Positions 1-7,137 of a stretch of 16,282 bases of DNA are shown one piece after another. Positions within the stretch are counted from its first letter, which is position 1; each line of letters starts with the position of its first letter. Under the pieces are notes generated by a model. It ran no database searches. It saw only the letters and a program-made list of their open reading frames with translations, and had not been told where the DNA came from. A program made the position numbers and the translations under genes. Origin of the DNA: Chlorobiota bacterium (GTDB taxonomy: Bacteria > Bacteroidota > Bacteroidia > Flavobacteriales > Flavobacteriaceae); the NCBI GenBank assembly GCA_013153655.1, contig JAADEB010000174.1:1-16282 (forward strand), written 5' to 3'.

Positions 1-4
1 GAAC

Positions 5-39
5 AACTAACAACTAATAACTAAAAACTAATAATTAAA
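5..39. repeat. Tandem heptamer array, unit AACTAAN
   Basis: Five consecutive 7-base units start at 5, 12, 19, 26 and 33. Four read AACTAA plus one variable base and the last has decayed to AATTAAA. This is the left-most array in the spacer. The phase is kept exactly over 35 bases. Confidence 0.8.
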
Positions 40-132
40 ATTAAGCCCAACTCCCAATTCCAAAATCAAATTTCGATTTAATGCACAAAAATAAAGGGAC
101 AAGGTAAAAGGTGAAAGGTTAACGGTTAAAGG

Positions 133-145
133 GCGGCGAAGCCGC
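133..145. repeat. GCGGC-gaa-GCCGC hairpin, copy 1
   Basis: A five-base-pair GC stem with a three-base loop stands out in AT-rich sequence. It is followed by octamer units starting GATTGCAC at 151, GATTACAC at 159 and GATTTAAC at 167. The same stem recurs at 218-230 with the same loop and at 9609-9621 with loop AAG. There is no T-tract, so it is not a typical terminator. Confidence 0.7.
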
Positions 146-166
146 AATCCGATTGCACGATTACAC

Positions 167-273
167 GATTTAACGCTCAAAAGTAAAGGGAAAAGGTAAT
201 TGGGAAAAGGAGAAAGTGCGGCGAAGCCGCAAGTCGATTTAACGATTGCACGGTTTAACGGTTTAACAAAAAT
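167..273. repeat. Dispersed block A, copy 1 (collinear with 9558-9664)
   Basis: The block starts GATTTAACGCTCAA, runs through a purine-rich stretch, a GCGGC-gaa-GCCGC hairpin at 218-230, and octamers of the GRTTTAAC type at 236-267. The second copy at 9558 begins with the same 14 bases. The hairpin segment lies 46 bases downstream of the block start in both copies, and the last GTTTAAC lies 94 bases downstream in both. By eye about three quarters of positions agree without gaps, least in the purine-rich stretch. Confidence 0.8.
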
Positions 274-308
274 TTGACCGATGACCGATGACCGATGACG
301 GATGACCG
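274..308. repeat. Tandem heptamer array, unit ATGACCG
   Basis: Five 7-base units (first TTGACCG, fourth ATGACGG, others ATGACCG) run directly into GTGC. The same word, often extended to TGACCGGTGACCGG or its reverse complement, appears at 7138-7152, 9535-9549, 14901-14914 and 15154-15167. Confidence 0.85.
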
Positions 309-320
309 GTGCTTTTTTTC

Positions 321-355
321 GGATTTAGGACTTGGGATATAGTATTTAGGATAAT
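321..355. repeat. Tandem heptamer array, unit GGATTTA
   Basis: Five 7-base units start at 321, 328, 335, 342 and 349; all are one to three changes from GGATTTA. The same unit is arrayed at 426-460, at 9257-9277 and, reversed, at 15094-15135. Confidence 0.75.
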
Positions 356-386
356 ATCTTACCCAGTAGTTTGTTAGTACACATGC

Positions 387-414
387 TGTTAGCTGTTAGC
401 CATTAGCTTTTAGC
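387..414. repeat. Tandem heptamer array, unit TGTTAGC
   Basis: Four 7-base units: two exact TGTTAGC, then CATTAGC and TTTTAGC. They are followed by TTTTTAT and another GGATTTG array. The same order, TTAGC words then CTTTTTAT then GGATTTGG, is seen inverted at about 3770-3830. Confidence 0.75.
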
Positions 415-425
415 TTTTTATTTCC

Positions 426-460
426 GGATTTGGGGATTGGGATTTAGGACTTGGGATTTT
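426..460. repeat. Second GGATTTA heptamer array and TGCAGTAGCGG word
   Basis: Five 7-base units start at 426, 433, 440, 447 and 454. Shortly downstream, at 475-485, lies the 11-mer TGCAGTAGCGG. The same combination (ATTGGGATTTGGG followed within about 30 bases by TGCAGTAGCGG) occurs at 3645-3686. Confidence 0.75.
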
Positions 461-500
461 CTCTTTTATTTTTTTGCAGTAGCGGAAATTAAATAGAGAA

Positions 501-542
501 GTAAAAGTAAAAGTAAAGGTAAAGGTAAAAGTAAAAGTAACC
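501..542. repeat. Tandem hexamer array, unit GTAAAA/GTAAAG
   Basis: Seven 6-base units run up to 26 bases before the stop codon of the oxidoreductase gene. The third and fourth carry the variant GTAAAG and the last is GTAACC. There is no hairpin here, so I do not call it a terminator for the minus-strand gene. Confidence 0.8.
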
Positions 543-568
543 TTTAAAAACACCTTTCCGGATACATT

Positions 569-2257
569 TTATTGCCGTTTCAAATAGGCAAATTCCCGTT
601 TAATATAGTCCGCGACCCGGAAACTGTTGGCATAAATGGTCCATGTATAAGGCACACTTCCTCCGGTGGGCATAAAACTGCCGTCGGTTACGAACAGGTT
701 TTCCACTTCGTGCGCTTGACACCATTTGTTCAATACCGAGGTGCGCGGGTCATTGCCGAAACGGATACCGCCGGCTTGTAAATTGGAAGGGGGCCAGTCG
801 TTCACATTGGATCGGATATGATGCAATCCCATTTGGCGCAGCAGTTGTTCCGCATGGCGGGCGAGAAACCGTCCCGGGCGGATTTGTGCCGGATGGGCAT
901 CGATATGAATGTTGGCAACGGGAAAACCGCGAAAGTCTTTATGCCGTTTGTCCAAGCTTACAAAACCGCCGTCATGGGGAAGCCAATCGGTAAAAATTTC
1001 AAATTTTAGCGTTCTGACGCCCGTAAAATAGCGGTAAATCCGTTGCTTGAGCTCCCGGCCGTACACCAGCCGGTCGCCGTCCCGTTTTTGCTTGATTGCC
1101 CTGGGCACGGGATTGGCATGTTCGAAAAGGAAATCCACGATGCCGCCTTTTTGTTTTTTACCTGTTTCCGGATCCTCCCATTCGTAAAAGGATTGCAAGG
1201 TGCGGTTGATAAACAGTCCCGGTTGGCGGATGGCGGCCGCCGTTTTTTCGTCGTAGTCGTCCAAACGGATTTCGCCTTCGCCTATGCCGCCGGCGGAAAA
1301 CAGGATGTTTTTACCTACCAATCCGTTATTGTTGGCCAAACCTTCGGGAAATTCTTTGTTTTTACTCAACAACAAAAGGCGCACGCTTTCCACCGCTTGT
1401 GCGGCCACTACAAAAATTTTCCCTTCGACGGCATATTTTTTTCCGTCCGCCGTAATAAACCGGGCTTTTTTAACCCGGAAGTGCCCGTCCGTTTCCAAGC
1501 GGTAAACATGGGCATTGGTAATGAACGTAACGTTTCCCGTTTTGAGGGCATCCCGGAGCAATGCCACCCGGGCACTGCCTTTGGCATCCGAGGCACATCC
1601 GTAACTGCCGCAGTAATTCGAGTAATAACAGGCTTTGCGTTCGTCCCTGTCTTGCGATAAAATAGCCCGCGGCGTGGGTATCACTTCATATCCCAGCTCC
1701 TTTGCCGCCCGGTCGATGAAGGAGGCAACGATATTTTCCCGCAATGGCGGAAAAGGAAAATCCGGTGTGGAGCGCGGCTCCTGAAAACGGTGCGCCACCA
1801 CCCGCCCGGAAACGCCGATAAGTTTTTCGACCTTGGTATAATACGGTTCCATTTCCGCATAATCCACCGGCCAATCCGTGATGTTGGCACCCGGAATTTC
1901 GCCGTATGTGCTTAACAACTTGAAATCCTGCGGCTTCATTCGTTGAAAATAGCCGCTCATGATGTTGGTGGCACCGCCCGCCATGTTGCCGTTCCAGAAA
2001 GACCAGTTCCATTCGTAGGTGGTTACGGATTTTTTTCGTCCGTTACGGGTAAAACTCAATACGTGGAATTCTTTTTCCAAATTCGGAAAATAGACGTCCC
2101 GCCGCGTGGCAACCAATTCGTCCTTCCGGAAATCGGCGGTGCGGAACCATGGTCCTTTTTCCAGCACCGCCACCCGAAAACCCGCCCGGGCTAATTCGTA
2201 AATGACAGGACCCGCACCCGCTCCGCTGCCGATGACTACGGCATCGAAAACGGGCAA
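569..2257 (-). CDS. GMC-family FAD-dependent oxidoreductase
   Basis: A flavoprotein of the glucose-methanol-choline oxidoreductase superfamily, expected to oxidise an alcohol or sugar; the substrate is not evident. The N-terminus (residues 5-36) is a Rossmann FAD site with GSGAGAG at 10-16 and a terminal Glu at 33. NMAGGATN (91-98) matches the flavin-contacting segment. C210, C216 and C221 form a cysteine cluster seen in some gluconate-dehydrogenase-like members. The C-terminal domain ends in NLFVTDGSFMPTGG (520-533). The usual catalytic His of the HxxG(T/G) motif reads Leu493, and the usual second His/Asn aligns with Pro536. The annotated start is TTG; the frame is open further upstream, past the end of the peptidase gene, so the N-terminus is uncertain. 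Its start lies 67 bases after the upstream pepT stop, suggesting co-transcription. No signal peptide and no adjacent small dehydrogenase subunit is visible. Confidence 0.85.
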   Translation of the reverse strand: MPVFDAVVIGSGAGAGPVIYELARAGFRVAVLEKGPWFRTADFRKDELVATRRDVYFPNLEKEFHVLSFTRNGRKKSVTTYEWNWSFWNGNMAGGATNIMSGYFQRMKPQDFKLLSTYGEIPGANITDWPVDYAEMEPYYTKVEKLIGVSGRVVAHRFQEPRSTPDFPFPPLRENIVASFIDRAAKELGYEVIPTPRAILSQDRDERKACYYSNYCGSYGCASDAKGSARVALLRDALKTGNVTFITNAHVYRLETDGHFRVKKARFITADGKKYAVEGKIFVVAAQAVESVRLLLLSKNKEFPEGLANNNGLVGKNILFSAGGIGEGEIRLDDYDEKTAAAIRQPGLFINRTLQSFYEWEDPETGKKQKGGIVDFLFEHANPVPRAIKQKRDGDRLVYGRELKQRIYRYFTGVRTLKFEIFTDWLPHDGGFVSLDKRHKDFRGFPVANIHIDAHPAQIRPGRFLARHAEQLLRQMGLHHIRSNVNDWPPSNLQAGGIRFGNDPRTSVLNKWCQAHEVENLFVTDGSFMPTGGSVPYTWTIYANSFRVADYIKREFAYLKRQ

Positions 2258-2314
2258 TTTGGAAAGTGCCGCTTCCGGCGTGCCGCGCCGGTTTTTTCCT
2301 TGGTCCTTGATGGT

Positions 2315-2330
2315 GCTTAAAATTTTAAGC
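2315..2330. other. Perfect 16-bp palindrome over the pepT stop codon
   Basis: GCTTAAAATTTTAAGC is self-complementary over all 16 bases and contains the pepT stop codon (2325-2327). It has no loop, so a hairpin would be strained. It lies between pepT and the oxidoreductase gene and could be a protein-binding site or a product of sequence bias. Confidence 0.6.
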
Positions 2331-3578
2331 CGTTTGGCGTTTGGCCGTGTTTTCGGCGATTTTTACGATTAATTTTGCCGCTTTTTCCATGGAAGGCACG
2401 GGCACGTATTCGTAAGGACCGTGAAAATTCAACCCGCCGGCAAACACGTTAGGGCAGGGTAGTCCCTTAAAGGAAAGTTGTGCTCCGTCCGTGCCGCCGC
2501 GAATGGGCTTGATTTTCGGCTCGATACCCAATTCGCGCATGGATTGTTCCGCAATTTCGATAATGTGCATGTTGGGTTCGATTTTTTCGCGCATGTTGTA
2601 GTATTGGTCCTTCATTTCCACCTTTACCACGGGTTTGTCGAAGCGGCTGTTGATTTTTTCGGCTACTTCGAGAAAGAATTTTTTCCGGCGCTCGAAATTT
2701 TCGCGGTCGAAGTCGCGAATGATGTAATACATTTCGGTGCGTTCGGTGGTGCCGTTGATGGAAAGGATATGATAAAAGCCTTCGTAACCTTCGGTGCGTT
2801 CGGGCACTTCGTCTTTCGGGAAGGCGGACATAAATTCGTTGGCAAGGAGGATGGAATTAATCATTTTGTTTTTGGCGTAACCCGGATGTACGCTTTTGCC
2901 GGTGATAATCACTTTGGCGCCGGCGGCATTGAAGTTTTCGAATTCCAGTTCGCCCACGTCCGAGCCGTCCATGGTATATGCCCACTGGGCGCCGAATTTT
3001 TCCACGTCGAATTTGTGGGCGCCCCGGCCGATTTCTTCGTCGGGATTGAAAGCCACGCGGATTTTACCGTGTTTGATTTCCGGGTGGTTGATGAGGTATT
3101 CCATCGCGGCTATGATTTCCGCCACGCCGGCTTTATCGTCCGCGCCCAAAAGCGTGTTGCCGTCGGTGGTGATGAGGGTTTGTCCTTTGAATTTTTTGAG
3201 TTCCGGAAAATAATCCGGCGAGAGCACCAGGTTTTTTTCTTTATTCAACACAATGTCGCCGCCGTCGTAATTTTCGTGAATTTGCGGATTAACGCCGCTT
3301 CCGTTGTAATCGGGTGTGGTGTCGTAATGGGCGATAAAACCGATAACCGGCACGTCTTCATCCGTATTGGCGGGCAAGGTGGCATAAACATAACCGTATT
3401 TATCGATTTCCACGTCCTGCATGCCGATGTCTTCCAATTCTTTTTTCAACAACCGGGCGATTTCCCATTGTTTTTCGGTGCTGGGAGTGGTTTCCGATTC
3501 CGGATCCGACTGACTGTCGATTTTTACGTAACGCAAAAAGCGGTCTATCATCTTTTGGGTATCGAAATCTTTATACAT
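2325..3578 (-). CDS. pepT: Peptidase T (tripeptide aminopeptidase, M20B)
   Basis: A cytosolic zinc exopeptidase that removes the N-terminal residue from tripeptides. At 417 residues it is the usual length. The M20 metal site is visible: H84 and D86 in AHYDT, D147/D148 in LGADDK, the catalytic pair E181/E182 in NPDEEIG, D204 in TMDG, and H386 in NFHG. The lid (dimerisation) domain lies between about 215 and 330. GGTDGAQLSFKGLPCPN (361-377) is characteristic of PepT. The ATG at 3578 sits 20 bases downstream of a TACCTTTG promoter element. It is the first gene of a probable two-gene minus-strand transcript with the oxidoreductase; no functional link between the two is obvious. Confidence 0.95.
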   Translation of the reverse strand: MYKDFDTQKMIDRFLRYVKIDSQSDPESETTPSTEKQWEIARLLKKELEDIGMQDVEIDKYGYVYATLPANTDEDVPVIGFIAHYDTTPDYNGSGVNPQIHENYDGGDIVLNKEKNLVLSPDYFPELKKFKGQTLITTDGNTLLGADDKAGVAEIIAAMEYLINHPEIKHGKIRVAFNPDEEIGRGAHKFDVEKFGAQWAYTMDGSDVGELEFENFNAAGAKVIITGKSVHPGYAKNKMINSILLANEFMSAFPKDEVPERTEGYEGFYHILSINGTTERTEMYYIIRDFDRENFERRKKFFLEVAEKINSRFDKPVVKVEMKDQYYNMREKIEPNMHIIEIAEQSMRELGIEPKIKPIRGGTDGAQLSFKGLPCPNVFAGGLNFHGPYEYVPVPSMEKAAKLIVKIAENTAKRQTA

Positions 3579-3598
3579 GGCAATGATTTTTTTTCATT

Positions 3599-3606
3599 CA
3601 AAGGTA
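3599..3606 (-). promoter_or_regulatory. Bacteroidota -7 element for pepT
   Basis: The minus strand reads TACCTTTG, a full match to TAnnTTTG, about 20 bases before the pepT ATG. No clear TTTG -33 box is seen at the expected 19-21 bases upstream. Confidence 0.55.
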
Positions 3607-3639
3607 GGATTTTTTAAGGTGAAATAGTAACGGGGATCG

Positions 3640-3830
3640 GGGTATTGGGATTTGGGAGTGTTCTCCTACTGTATTTGCAGTAGCGGGCTAATATTTATTG
3701 TTAAGATTGACGTTAAAGTATCAATTGCACGATTTAATGTTTCCATGATTTAACAATGTTTTGGATTTGGGATTTACACAAAATTCCAAATCCATAAAAA
3801 GCTACTAGCCAACGGCTATAAGCTATTTTC
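3640..3830. repeat. Degenerate copies of the dispersed repeat words
   Basis: GGATTTGGG words occur at about 3645-3660 and again at 3760-3775. TGCAGTAGCGG (3676-3686) matches 475-485 exactly. TTGCACGATTTAA and ATGATTTAAC at 3725-3755 are octamer-family words. From 3784 to 3830 the inverse of TTAGC-type words occurs with CTTTTTAT next to GGATTTGG, the same arrangement as 387-440 but on the other strand. Confidence 0.65.
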
Positions 3831-3831
3831 A

Positions 3832-4090
3832 TTATGGCGCGCCCTTCCTCATGCCTGCCCGCAAGGCCGCGGGTCGGCATCTCTGCGTGTATATGCCCGG
3901 CTTTGCTCTCGTCCGGCGCCTCCGGCTTGCCAATGCCAATATCCAACGTTTGCCCGCCCGCTGCGGAATGGCGGCTCCCTGCTGTCCGCCGGAATTTCGG
4001 CAAGGCCTCCGCGCACATCGCTTCGCTGTCTTGCGCGCAGGCATACTCTTGCTCGAAGACGTTATGGCGAACGAAGTAAAGCACGACTGA
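3832..4090. other. GC-rich, gene-free island bounded by TTATGGCG
   Basis: Composition jumps from AT-rich to strongly GC-rich between about 3836 and 4085. The 8-mer TTATGGCG occurs at 3832-3839 and again at 4062-4069, near the two boundaries. Inside is a CCCGC/GCGGG hairpin at about 3856-3872. Frames are open on both strands but translate to Arg/Ala/Pro/Ser-rich sequence with no recognisable domain. From memory, similar translations appear as hypothetical proteins in other Bacteroidota, which would fit a conserved non-coding repeat rather than a gene. Confidence 0.45.
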
Positions 4091-4240
4091 CGGATATATA
4101 AAATCATGAATTCCATCGTTTTTATCCTTGTTTTGGAATTAAATATGAATTTCCTATGGATTGGAATACAAATTATCTTATTGCAGTTAGCTTTCCGTTT
4201 GTCCTTTACATCTAACTGAAAAACAGAACTCAATTTTATT

Positions 4241-4248
4241 TATTTTTG
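4241..4248 (+). promoter_or_regulatory. Bacteroidota -7 element for the T9SS protein gene
   Basis: TATTTTTG fits TAnnTTTG and lies 23 bases before the ATG at 4272. Transcription would start near 4255, which disfavours the TTG codon at 4257 as the translation start. The surroundings are AT-rich, so a chance match is possible. Confidence 0.4.
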
Positions 4249-4271
4249 AAAAAAATTTGAATAAAATCATC

Positions 4272-6830
4272 ATGAAGAAACATATCATTATCATCTTTTT
4301 CTTTTTTAGATTGAGTCTGTTTAGTCAAATACAACCATTGGGTCAAGTAATAGAATTTGATTCCACCGCTAATGTTATTAATGAATTTGCCATTAATGCG
4401 GATGGGAGTATTATAGCCGTCGGCGTCCGCGATAGTATCGATTATGTACGGATATTTCATTTGGAAGCTGGACAATGGGTTCGATACGGAAATGACATCA
4501 CCACTCCTTATCCTTCGAATACACAGGTTTTCGGCACCGGCATTGCGCTAAACGGAACGGGAAATATCTTAACCATTACGGGATATAACGGTTCTGACGA
4601 ATTTGTGGCCACTTACCGATATGATAACGGCCAATGGACGCGTATCGGTCAGATCATACAAAATGACCTTTCGGTTTTTTTTATGAATAATCCCCTTGCA
4701 TTGAATTATGACGGTACGGTTTTGGCCGTAGGAATGAAAGAAAGTTCAAGGCATTTTGATTCGTCATCCGTAAATATGTATAAATGGATAAACAATCAAT
4801 GGCAGGAAATACAACATTTAAACGTAGTTTATGATGATAACAGGGAGAATTATCTGCGTATAGATTTGGACAGCTCGGGCAACCGGTTAATTATACATAA
4901 TAAAGACATCTATACTTTTAATTATGCCAACGGAAATTGGAATGCATCGAACCGGCTAATCATTTCGGATACAACCGTTAGCGGCACCATCATGCCTGAT
5001 GCGCACATGAGTAAGGACGGAACCCGGTTGGGTATTATATACAAGAAAAAAGTCCGAAGGAACGGACAAACCAAATATTATCCCATGTATAAAATTTTCA
5101 GAATGGAGAACGGGCAGTGGGTTCCGGAAGGAAATGAAATCGCAGGAGAAGAATTGAGCGAAAGAACACCCTATTATTGTCGCATCGATTTAAATGCACC
5201 GGGTGATAAAATAATCATCTCCAATCCTTATAATTACGGTCACGGGCTTAATTCGGGTATGGCAAAAATGTATCGGCAAGTAAACGGAAGATGGACCGAA
5301 TGGGGTGGAACGGTTTCCGGTCATTCAGCCAACGAAAATTTCGGTCGTCAGGTTAAGATGGATTATAGCGGTAATAAGATTTTTATATCTAATTCGATAC
5401 CGAAACAAATTTATGCTTATGACGTGGAAAATATGGTAAACAATACAAAATTGGGGCAGGAATTTTTAGGTGAAACCCGTGCGGAAGCATTAGGACATGC
5501 CGTTGATATTAATCGTCAAGGCAACATTATAGCGTACAGTGCTCCGGGATATGAAATGCCTAATAACAATGATTTGGATAGAGGCGTTGTCAGGGTGTAT
5601 GAATTTGTCAATAGAACATGGCAGCTTAAAGGCCAACCGGTTTATGGCCGTGATGTTTACAGCGGGTTCGGACAATACGTGGATTTGAATGATGCCGGGA
5701 ATATTTTTGCTTCATCCGGAGTGCAATACCGCCGGAATGAATATAAATGGTATGTGGAAGTATATGCATTCCAAAACGGGCAATGGATGCAAAAAGGACA
5801 AACTTTGGTATGTGATACCTCTAATATGGCTTTGGGTTATTTATTAAGGATTAATGCGGACGGCACCCGTTTGACGGTGGTTACCGAAGCATTTGCCTGG
5901 AACCGGTATAAAGTGGGTTACTATACTTTACAAAACAATGTTTGGACTTTGACGGCACCGGAACATGAATTTAGCGGAGGCAAAATCGCCGATATTAGCG
6001 AGGACGGTAATGTCATTTTGTTTACCGACAGGAACGTTTGGAAAGTATATGAAAACGTTTCCGGAAATTGGGTCCGGAAAGGTTCGGATATTCCTATAAA
6101 TAGTAACCATGGAGCCATCAGCGGTGATGGAAATACGGTTTTGATTCAACAATTAAGCGATGATAACGGCACCGAAAGTAACAAAATGACGGCTTACGAA
6201 TTCGACGGTACCGACTGGGTCCAAAAAGGTCAAGAGCTTTGGGGAAGTATCCCTTACGGTCGCTTCGGCTTTTCCATGAGTGTTAATTATGATGGTAATA
6301 TTATCGGAGGCGGATATAATGTGGATGACTTTAAAATTCTCCCTCCCGAAAGCGAGGGCGTTTGTATGCAACTTTTCGAATTTAACAATGGCCGTTGGCG
6401 ACAAGTGGGTAATGATATCAAAGGATATCAGAACATAACTACCGGAATGAAGTTGAGTGGTAACGGGCATGTGGTAATAGGAGCCAATGAGGTTTTTCAG
6501 GATTCAATTCAAAACACCCTCGGCATCGTTTTTACTTACGAATTGTCGCAAATCGACAATAGTATGGAAGTGGAAAACAATATAACTAAGGCTTCGGAGG
6601 AAAATATAATCATTTATCCAAATCCCAATGCAGGAATTTTATACCTGAGCAATTTCTCAACCGTTCCCATAGAAAAAATAGTTATTTATGATTTGAGTGG
6701 AAAAAAATTATTTTCCACTTCAAATATTTATCCTTATGTAGATGTTTCGTTTTTATCCGCCGGCATATATCTCTTGGAAATTCAAATGGGCGGACATTTG
6801 ATGACCAAAAGATTTATTTTGGATAAATAG
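4272..6830 (+). CDS. Secreted 14-repeat protein with T9SS sorting domain
   Basis: An 852-residue exported protein of unknown specific function. The ATG at 4272 is preferred over an in-frame TTG at 4257 because it gives a clean signal peptide: MKK, an Ile/Phe-rich core, and probable cleavage after LFS. The body contains 14 degenerate repeats of roughly 50-60 residues, each with a strand motif like INADGSIIAV, LNYDGTVLAV or ISEDGNVILF. Most are followed by a second motif such as GQWVRYGNDI or GRWRQVGNDI. Fourteen blades would fit two seven-bladed beta-propellers. The last 75 or so residues are a type A sorting tail: YPNPN near 782, then an IYDLSGK strand and a final GIYLLEI..KRFILDK. This directs export by the type IX system and usually surface anchoring. 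The gene is more AT-rich than its neighbours and stands alone between spacers. The ligand or role cannot be inferred. Confidence 0.88.
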   Translation: MKKHIIIIFFFFRLSLFSQIQPLGQVIEFDSTANVINEFAINADGSIIAVGVRDSIDYVRIFHLEAGQWVRYGNDITTPYPSNTQVFGTGIALNGTGNILTITGYNGSDEFVATYRYDNGQWTRIGQIIQNDLSVFFMNNPLALNYDGTVLAVGMKESSRHFDSSSVNMYKWINNQWQEIQHLNVVYDDNRENYLRIDLDSSGNRLIIHNKDIYTFNYANGNWNASNRLIISDTTVSGTIMPDAHMSKDGTRLGIIYKKKVRRNGQTKYYPMYKIFRMENGQWVPEGNEIAGEELSERTPYYCRIDLNAPGDKIIISNPYNYGHGLNSGMAKMYRQVNGRWTEWGGTVSGHSANENFGRQVKMDYSGNKIFISNSIPKQIYAYDVENMVNNTKLGQEFLGETRAEALGHAVDINRQGNIIAYSAPGYEMPNNNDLDRGVVRVYEFVNRTWQLKGQPVYGRDVYSGFGQYVDLNDAGNIFASSGVQYRRNEYKWYVEVYAFQNGQWMQKGQTLVCDTSNMALGYLLRINADGTRLTVVTEAFAWNRYKVGYYTLQNNVWTLTAPEHEFSGGKIADISEDGNVILFTDRNVWKVYENVSGNWVRKGSDIPINSNHGAISGDGNTVLIQQLSDDNGTESNKMTAYEFDGTDWVQKGQELWGSIPYGRFGFSMSVNYDGNIIGGGYNVDDFKILPPESEGVCMQLFEFNNGRWRQVGNDIKGYQNITTGMKLSGNGHVVIGANEVFQDSIQNTLGIVFTYELSQIDNSMEVENNITKASEENIIIYPNPNAGILYLSNFSTVPIEKIVIYDLSGKKLFSTSNIYPYVDVSFLSAGIYLLEIQMGGHLMTKRFILDK

Positions 6831-6859
6831 GCCTTCGAAGATGCTTATTATTTATCCAA
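6819..6859 (+). terminator. Hairpin built over the stop codon of the T9SS protein gene
   Basis: TTGGATAAATA (6819-6829) pairs perfectly with TATTTATCCAA (6849-6859): an 11-bp stem with a 19-base loop. The loop itself contains CTTCGAAG. The left arm encodes the last residues Leu-Asp-Lys and the first two bases of the stop. No U-tract follows, so it may be a 3'-end stabiliser rather than a classic intrinsic terminator. Confidence 0.5.
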
Positions 6860-6892
6860 GTTAATGTTTATGATGATGGATTAGTTCCTGTT

Positions 6893-6915
6893 TTAACCCG
6901 TCATGACCCGGTTAA
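6893..6915. other. Inverted repeat TTAACC / GGTTAA
   Basis: TTAACC (6893-6898) and GGTTAA (6910-6915) flank an 11-base centre. An A-tract follows on the plus strand, so there is no U-tract for a plus-strand terminator. The role is unknown; possibly a protein site or chance. Confidence 0.35.
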
Positions 6916-7137
6916 TCCAAAAAAAAGATATGGAGATCCGGTCGTAATAATGTAAAAAAGATAAGCATGGCAATATCCTTTTGTTAAATGAAGAAATCAT
7001 AAAACGTTCTTATTTCTCTTTCCCTAATTTCATCTATACCGGCAAAGGTTTTCCAATCCAAATAGCTTCACCGTGCGGATTTCTAAATGATATGGCCTTT
7101 TGCATGGTTTTATTCCCTATTCATTATCATTTAATCA

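Larger units (their letters stand above)
1..568. other. Gene-free spacer made of short tandem repeats
   Basis: No credible gene is visible on either strand. Almost the whole stretch is composed of short tandem repeats (7-mers, 8-mers, 6-mers), listed separately, with stop codons in all frames. It lies downstream of the minus-strand oxidoreductase gene. Whether another gene lies to the left cannot be seen. Confidence 0.8.
3579..4271. other. Divergent spacer: promoters, repeat words, GC-rich island
   Basis: This lies between divergent pepT and the T9SS protein gene. It holds a promoter at each end, dispersed repeat words at about 3640-3830 and a GC-rich island at about 3832-4090. Overlapping open frames exist on both strands over the island, but their composition is unlike a real protein and they run into repeat words. 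Confidence 0.7.

Noticed and set aside
236..308. Tandem repeats considered as a CRISPR array
   Set aside because: Units are 7-8 bases and directly adjoining, with no unique spacers and no cas genes nearby.
1043..1660. A 205-codon plus-strand frame inside the oxidoreductase gene
   Set aside because: Antisense shadow of a gene with clear FAD-binding and C-terminal motifs; no recognisable features of its own.
2478..3617. A 379-codon open frame on the plus strand antisense to pepT
   Set aside because: It mirrors the minus-strand pepT gene, is rich in Phe, His and Val as expected from antisense codons, and shows no domain. pepT has every family motif.
3734..4233. Overlapping minus- and plus-strand frames over the GC-rich island
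   Set aside because: Frames are open in several phases on both strands because of base composition. The minus-strand ones extend into repeat words or AT-rich flank. No domain, signal or start context supports a protein.
4257..4271. TTG at 4257 as the start of the T9SS protein
   Set aside because: It would lie almost at the predicted transcript start and only adds five residues before a clean MKK signal peptide.
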